Origin: Lysobacteraceae bacterium
GTDB taxonomy: Bacteria > Pseudomonadota > Gammaproteobacteria > Steroidobacterales > Steroidobacteraceae
DNA length: 7,853 nt
Reading direction: 5' to 3'
NCBI GenBank assembly: GCA_012516015.1
Contig: JAAYXG010000499.1
Span: 1 to 7,853 of the forward strand
In this document: one piece after another, positions 6,082-7,853 of the stretch
Numbering within the stretch: position 1 is the stretch's first letter
How the letters are laid out: each line of letters begins with the position of its first letter
Notes under the pieces: generated by a model
What the model was told of the DNA's origin: nothing
Database searches by the model: none
The model's input: only the letters and a program-made list of their open reading frames with translations
Made by a program: the position numbers and the translations under genes

Positions 6082-6969
6082 TCACTTCGCGGCGCGAAGG
6101 TGCTCGAACAAGAGCTGCGCGGCCCCATGCAGCGGCTTGTTCGCCGGCGCGCACAGAAAGAGCTGCCGTGCCGCCCATCCGTCCGTGAGCGGAACGACCG
6201 CAAGCGCAAGCGAGCGAATGAATGCGGTCGTCGCCCCGCGCGGGATGATGCTCACGCCGAGGCCGGCTGCGACCATCGCGCAGGCGGCATCGAAGCTCGT
6301 GACGTGAATGCGCCAGTTGAGACTCGTGCCGCGATCGATCGCAGCACGCGTCAGCAATTGGTGCAGAGAGCTGTTCGTCTGCAAACCGACGAGGGGGAAC
6401 GGGATCACCTCGGCGAACGAAACCGAAGCACGTTTCGCAAGCGGATGAGCCGGGTTCGTCACGAGCACGAGCTCGTCGTTGCGAAAGGGAACCGTTTCGA
6501 GTCCATCGATCGTCGGCAGCTCGCTCACGATCCCGAAGTCCGCGGAATTGCCGGCGACCGCCGTCGCGATCCCGGCGCTCGTATGTTCCTCGAGGTGCAC
6601 GTGGATATCCGGGTGCTTGGCCGCAAACGCGGCGAGCGCGCCTGGTAGGAATTCAACGATCGCGGAAATATTGGCGAACACGCGCACGTAGCCGAGCATG
6701 CCCGAGGCATGGCGGCGCATTTCATCGTCGAGTTGGCGTGCCTGCTCGAGCAACGCTCGTGCGCGCGAAACGAACGCATGACCGGACGCGGTGAGCTCGA
6801 CGCCCTTTCCGCCGCGCACGAGCAGCTCGGTGCCGAAAAGCGCTTCGAGATCGGAGATGCGCTTGCTGACCGCCGATGGGACCGTGTGAGAACGTTCGGC
6901 CGCCCGCGAGATGCTGCCCGTCTCGGCAACGGCGACGAACAATTCGAGATCTCGGAAATCGAACCTCAA
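6082..6969 (-). CDS. LysR-type transcriptional regulator
   Basis: This has the standard LysR-family layout. A winged helix-turn-helix lies at about residues 5-63 (DLELFVAVAETGSISRAAERSHTVPSAVSKRISDLEALFGTELLVR), followed by a linker helix and a periplasmic-binding-like effector domain. YVRVFANISAIVEFLPGAL, ADFGIVSELP and GLGVSIIPRGA are typical of the effector domain. Effector and targets cannot be told from sequence. I chose the TTG at 6969 because GAGGAG stands five bases upstream and the protein then begins six residues before the first helix, as is usual. This gives 295 residues. ATG 7026 is in frame, would add 19 polar residues and lacks a Shine-Dalgarno sequence. The gene lies between the receiver gene and trmB, not divergent from a metabolic gene, so its usual neighbour-target clue is missing. 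Confidence 0.93.
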   Translation of the reverse strand: MRFDFRDLELFVAVAETGSISRAAERSHTVPSAVSKRISDLEALFGTELLVRGGKGVELTASGHAFVSRARALLEQARQLDDEMRRHASGMLGYVRVFANISAIVEFLPGALAAFAAKHPDIHVHLEEHTSAGIATAVAGNSADFGIVSELPTIDGLETVPFRNDELVLVTNPAHPLAKRASVSFAEVIPFPLVGLQTNSSLHQLLTRAAIDRGTSLNWRIHVTSFDAACAMVAAGLGVSIIPRGATTAFIRSLALAVVPLTDGWAARQLFLCAPANKPLHGAAQLLFEHLRAAK

Positions 6970-6980
6970 GCTCGCTCCTC
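6970..6980 (-). promoter_or_regulatory. Ribosome binding site supporting a TTG start for the LysR gene
   Basis: On the minus strand GAGGAG (6980-6975) is followed by the five-base spacer cgagc and then TTG (6969-6967). This is the strongest Shine-Dalgarno sequence near the LysR frame and decides the start in favour of TTG over ATG 7026. Confidence 0.6.
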
Positions 6981-7083
6981 GTGATGAATGCCTCGAGGAG
7001 CGTGCCGCAAGCGGTTCGTCTTGCATAGAGGTGGAGCAGGCGCGGAGCCATGCGACGGCGAGCTCCGCCAGCGAGCGACGGAG

Positions 7084-7110
7084 CGGGGCGGCCTCACCGC
7101 AACCGCCCCG
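7084..7110 (-). terminator. GC-rich hairpin after the receiver gene, weak terminator candidate
   Basis: The 8-bp all-GC stem cggggcgg (7084-7091) / ccgccccg (7103-7110) with an 11-base loop lies 14 bp past the receiver-gene stop and before the LysR gene on the minus strand. A second, smaller hairpin follows (gctccg 7062-7067 / cggagc 7079-7084). No T-run follows, so it may only slow polymerase or protect the 3' end. The gap of about 155 bp between the two genes otherwise shows nothing recognisable. Confidence 0.3.
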
Positions 7111-7123
7111 GGCGATTAGGCAA

Positions 7124-7570
7124 TCATGCGGTCACTGCGAACAGCTCATCCGCGACATGCTGTTCGATGAACCGCGGTGCCGGACGAAACGGCCTGCCGA
7201 TGATTTCGAGCTTCGCGAGCTCGTCCTCGAGCATGCCGATGTCGAACGGCTTGCACAGCACCCGCATACGAGCCGTCTTCGGGAAGCGCTCTTCCACTTC
7301 CTGCTGATCTTGTCCCGTGGTGACGACGATCGGGAACTGAGGATCCTTCTCGAGCAACGCCTGCACGATCTCGTGTCCATCGATGTCGGGCAGACCCAGG
7401 TCCAGTATGGCGGCCGAGTATCGGGTCACCCCGATACTGGCGAGCGCGGGCCTGCCCTCGGTGAACACGTGCGGCTCGAGCCCCAGGTCCGTCATGACCT
7501 CCCGCAGTAGGAGGGCGACGAGCCCTTCATCTTCGACGACGAGTACCGCACCCGCAGTTTGGTTTCTCAT
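7124..7570 (-). CDS. Stand-alone response regulator receiver domain protein
   Basis: This is a 148-residue CheY-like protein. The receiver fold spans about residues 7-120. It has the acidic pair E13-D14 in VLVVEDE, the phosphoacceptor D57 in AILDLGLPDIDG, Thr84 in VVTTGQD and Lys107 in VLCKPFD, so all phosphorylation residues are intact. No DNA-binding or enzymatic output domain follows; the last 28 or so residues (from KLEIIGRPF) are a short tail of unknown role. It probably passes or receives phosphate in a phosphorelay with a histidine kinase encoded elsewhere. ATG 7570 is preceded by a purine-rich gggga about ten bases away. A tiny frame (ATG AAT CGA TCA TGA) overlaps the start in another frame. 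The upstream region carries a spaced direct repeat that could be its operator. Confidence 0.92.
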   Translation of the reverse strand: MRNQTAGAVLVVEDEGLVALLLREVMTDLGLEPHVFTEGRPALASIGVTRYSAAILDLGLPDIDGHEIVQALLEKDPQFPIVVTTGQDQQEVEERFPKTARMRVLCKPFDIGMLEDELAKLEIIGRPFRPAPRFIEQHVADELFAVTA

Positions 7571-7636
7571 GATCGATTCATCCCCGCTGCCAAAACTTTG
7601 AGAGACACCATGTACTAACCTGAAATCGAAAGCAAA

Positions 7637-7679
7637 ATGTTTGCGCTAACGTAGAGTTTCGCCTTCGATGTTTGCGCTA
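7637..7679. repeat. Spaced 12-bp direct repeat upstream of the receiver gene, possible operator
   Basis: The sequence atgtttgcgcta occurs at 7637-7648 and again at 7668-7679, 31 bp apart start to start, which is about three DNA turns. Both lie on the same helix face in the AT-richer region 67-110 bp upstream of the receiver start. A related ttgcgcaa palindrome follows at 7703-7710. Such spacing suits cooperative binding of a regulator to direct repeats. I could not place convincing -35 and -10 boxes. The regulator is unknown. Confidence 0.5.
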
Positions 7680-7760
7680 CCTTTGCAAATCATTCTCACT
7701 TGTTGCGCAAAGCGTGCGCGGAATCGCGCCAAGCGGGGTACGGGGTATTAAGAGGGTAAC

Positions 7761-7837
7761 GGGGCGCCAAAAGCCGCTGGGAAAGCGGCACGGAGCCCCC
7801 ATCCTGGCAGGCAGCGGGCGGGGACTTCTAACGCCCG
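7761..7837 (+). ncRNA. Candidate structured RNA, loosely resembling a c-di-GMP-I (GEMM) riboswitch core
   Basis: The plus strand can fold into an outer stem ggggc (7761-7765) / gcccc (7795-7799). This encloses an internal loop (gccaaaa 7766-7772, acgga 7790-7794) and a hairpin gccgct (7773-7778) / agcggc (7784-7789) with loop gggaa. A third stem follows, cgggcg (7815-7820) / cgcccg (7832-7837). The GEMM class is known for a purine-rich internal loop reading roughly GGCAAACC on one side and GGGACGCAAAGCC on the other, then an AGGTAGCGGG-like segment. Here GCCAAAAGCC, GGCACGGAGCC and AGGCAGCGGG fall in the same order, but several conserved bases differ. Alternative: on the minus strand the inner hairpin is followed by TTTT, which would make a short intrinsic terminator. 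The rest of 7571-7853 holds no gene. Confidence 0.3.
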
Positions 7838-7853
7838 ACAGCGCTAGGTATCA

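Noticed and set aside
6082..6969. LysR protein as AmpR, partner of the ampG-like gene
   Set aside because: It lies far from the permease, next to trmB, with no divergent beta-lactamase gene, and nothing in the effector domain points to AmpR.
6911..7510. 199-codon plus-strand open frame opposite the LysR and receiver genes
   Set aside because: It is a complement-strand shadow of two genes with complete domain motifs and has no domain of its own.
7736..7853. tRNA, RNase P RNA, SRP RNA, tmRNA or cobalamin riboswitch at the right edge
   Set aside because: No cloverleaf, no GGAAGGAAGC-type SRP loop, no conserved RNase P core, and no full B12-box sequence could be matched.

Overview
The window looks like chromosomal DNA of a GC-rich gammaproteobacterium. 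Dut and PyrE resemble their E. coli counterparts almost motif for motif. The coaBC-dut order, with pyrE close by, echoes the gammaproteobacterial dfp-dut-(slmA or algC)-pyrE neighbourhood. A Xanthomonadales/Nevskiales-type relative is an inference from general style, not something proven here. Most of the window is ordinary housekeeping, with interest in the intergenic structures, one broken reading frame and the right edge. I found no defence system, CRISPR array, transposase, tRNA or rRNA.

Left part, plus strand (1-1446): the 3' part of coaBC (coenzyme A synthesis) is followed by dut (dUTPase). The coaBC frame is read through the window edge but carries an in-frame TAA at 33-35, inside the conserved PAMNxxMW motif of the CoaC domain. 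A block of three imperfect palindromes (892-971) sits between coaBC and dut. It supplies the stop codon of coaBC and ends a few bases before the dut start. A single unit of the same repeat recurs at 4783-4807.

Middle-left, minus strand (1539-2913): pyrE (pyrimidine synthesis) lies upstream of a gene for a secreted coiled-coil protein of DUF4124 type, which has its own plausible sigma70 promoter. dut and the DUF4124 gene converge on a long GC-rich inverted repeat (1455-1527). The 103 bp between the divergent pyrE and ampG-like genes hold no element I can support.

Middle, plus strand (3017-4778): an AmpG-like major facilitator (muropeptide permease family) is followed after 10 bp by a small Rieske [2Fe-2S] protein, probably as one transcription unit.

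Right part, minus strand (7570 down to 4854): a stand-alone response-regulator receiver, a LysR-type regulator, trmB (tRNA m7G46 methyltransferase) and a small acidic protein of DUF6763 type all read leftward. LysR and trmB are close enough (36 bp) for co-transcription; the other gaps are about 145-155 bp.

Right edge (7571-7853): there is no gene. It holds a direct repeat spaced at about three helical turns upstream of the receiver gene, and then a strongly base-paired segment (7761-7837). Its internal-loop sequences recall the core of the c-di-GMP-I (GEMM) riboswitch on the plus strand. That is a hypothesis only; the gene it would control lies outside the window.
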